Assembly: GCF_021556435.1 (NCBI RefSeq)
Contig: NZ_JAKGCU010000010.1
Span: 62,001 to 126,000, forward strand
Reading direction: 5' to 3'
Source of the DNA: Gordonia tangerina
GTDB taxonomy: Bacteria; Actinomycetota; Actinomycetes; Mycobacteriales; Mycobacteriaceae
Length of the DNA stretch: 64,000 bases
This document shows, piece after piece, positions 63,374 through 64,000 of the stretch. Each line of letters begins with the position of its first letter. Position 1 is the stretch's first letter. The position numbers and the translations under genes are program-made. The notes below the pieces were generated by a model, which worked only from the letters and a program-made list of their open reading frames with translations, searched no databases and was not told the DNA's origin.

Positions 63374-64000
63374 TCAGTTGGGTCGCAGCACCGACAGGCT
63401 CGAACCCTGATGGAGCACGAGGTATCCGTCGACGACATCGGCGGCGCCCACGATCGACCTGGTCCACGCGATCTCGCCGGTCTCGGCGTCGACCGCGGTG
63501 AGCTGATCCGCATTGGCGAAGACGAGATTTGTTCCGGCGGAGCCGATGCAGTTCAGATTGTCGATGTTCTCACCGGGCGTCTCGAAGCTCGGGGGCGCCA
63601 TGGCGCCGATCCGGTCACCGTCGGCGAGGCCGTAGAAGATCCGTGACCGGTCCTTCAGCGCGAAGGCCACTTCGGTTCCGCAGGGTTTGGTGTTGGCCTT
63701 CGACAGTTCGGGATCAGTGATCTGCCATAGTGCATCCGCTTGTGCGGGATCGCGAATCTCGTAGCGTCCCTGCGCCATCTGCACCTGGCTGTCGCCGGTG
63801 CCGGTGAGCACCGGAAGGACCGACGGCCCGCCGACGACGCGCAGTCCGTCGGACACCGATGTCGCCGGAGTGCGTAGGTCGTCGCCGTCCACGGCGTAGG
63901 TCTCCACTCGCTGTTCTGCGGTTGCGTCGTACTGGACGGTGATCCCGGTCGGGTAGCTGGTGATGGTGCATTGCGCGCAGGACAGTCGGTCGGCGCCGGT
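63374..64000 (-). CDS. C-terminal part of a beta-propeller (PQQ-like) protein, truncated by the window
   Basis: The frame is open from the stop at 63374-63376 to the window edge at 64000. The visible ~208 residues are beta-rich, with LTAVDAETGEIAWTRSI and VVDGYLVLHQGSSLSVL as blade repeats of the PQQ/pyrrolo-quinoline type, and several Cys pairs (SCAQC, CIGS). Part of a larger exported or membrane-anchored propeller; function unknown. Confidence 0.65.
   Translation of the reverse strand, partial: TGADRLSCAQCTITSYPTGITVQYDATAEQRVETYAVDGDDLRTPATSVSDGLRVVGGPSVLPVLTGTGDSQVQMAQGRYEIRDPAQADALWQITDPELSKANTKPCGTEVAFALKDRSRIFYGLADGDRIGAMAPPSFETPGENIDNLNCIGSAGTNLVFANADQLTAVDAETGEIAWTRSIVGAADVVDGYLVLHQGSSLSVLRPN

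Overview
The window is a 64-kb piece of a high-GC actinobacterial chromosome, most likely Gordonia or a close relative in the Mycobacteriales. This is inferred from four things: PhoPR that reads like the mycobacterial pair, a lipoprotein L,D-transpeptidase, a DsbA-type oxidoreductase resembling the mycothiol-linked Rv2466c, and many ATG/GTG starts placed 6-7 bases after a TANNNT -10 box (leaderless promoters). There is no phage, plasmid or transposase gene. Gene density is about 90 percent. One tRNA, tRNA-Thr(UGU), is present and there is no rRNA.

Layout. 0-5 kb: nitrilase-family hydrolase, DUF2993 (LmeA-like) and DUF1542-type envelope proteins, purU and deoC. 5-7.5 kb: a compact module of a His-rich methyltransferase, a thioredoxin-reductase-like flavoprotein and a divergent XRE-cupin regulator. 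7.6-12.8 kb: L,D-transpeptidase lipoprotein, SDR, ROK regulator, transglutaminase-like protein and a zinc metallopeptidase. 12.9-15.4 kb: trehalose genes otsA-otsB preceded by a 53-residue gene. 15.5-18.1 kb: ThrE-type threonine/serine exporter back to back with tRNA-Thr, then a formylglycine-generating enzyme. 18.2-26.1 kb: carboxylesterase, small secreted protein, a 1264-residue HTH-STAND-WD40 ATPase, RidA and an AlkZ-like winged-helix protein. 26.2-28.5 kb: phoPR.

28.5-34.2 kb: DUF899 protein, a DpnII-like restriction-modification pair separated by 42-bp tandem repeats, a HIT protein, and a RecQ helicase ending in a phosphoribosyltransferase-like segment. 34.3-37.8 kb: GT2-GtrA and GT39 membrane glycosyltransferases. 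37.9-60.3 kb: de novo purine genes purD, purB, purC, purS and purQ, interspersed with an ethanolamine operon (permease, eutB, eutC), an esterase, a CsoR/CstR-type regulon (RND/MMPL transporter, regulator, DUF302, DsbA-like protein), two TetR units, ptrB, a DHA2 MFS pump with its MarR regulator, and a peroxidase. 60.3-64 kb: membrane protein, M18 aminopeptidase, lytic transglycosylase and a truncated beta-propeller protein.

Most notable signals. PhoP-like direct repeats lie upstream of phoP, of the L,D-transpeptidase and of the glycosyltransferase operon. Three ATACCC-GGGTAT operators define a CstR-like regulon around a transporter. The thrE leader is antisense to tRNA-Thr. The His-rich methyltransferase/flavoprotein/XRE-cupin module has a perfect palindrome at its start codon. 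The DpnII-like nuclease has Ala where the ExK Glu is expected. Several long intergenic inverted repeats and a dispersed REP family are present. All functional calls rest on reading translated sequence and remembered family motifs; no database search was run.
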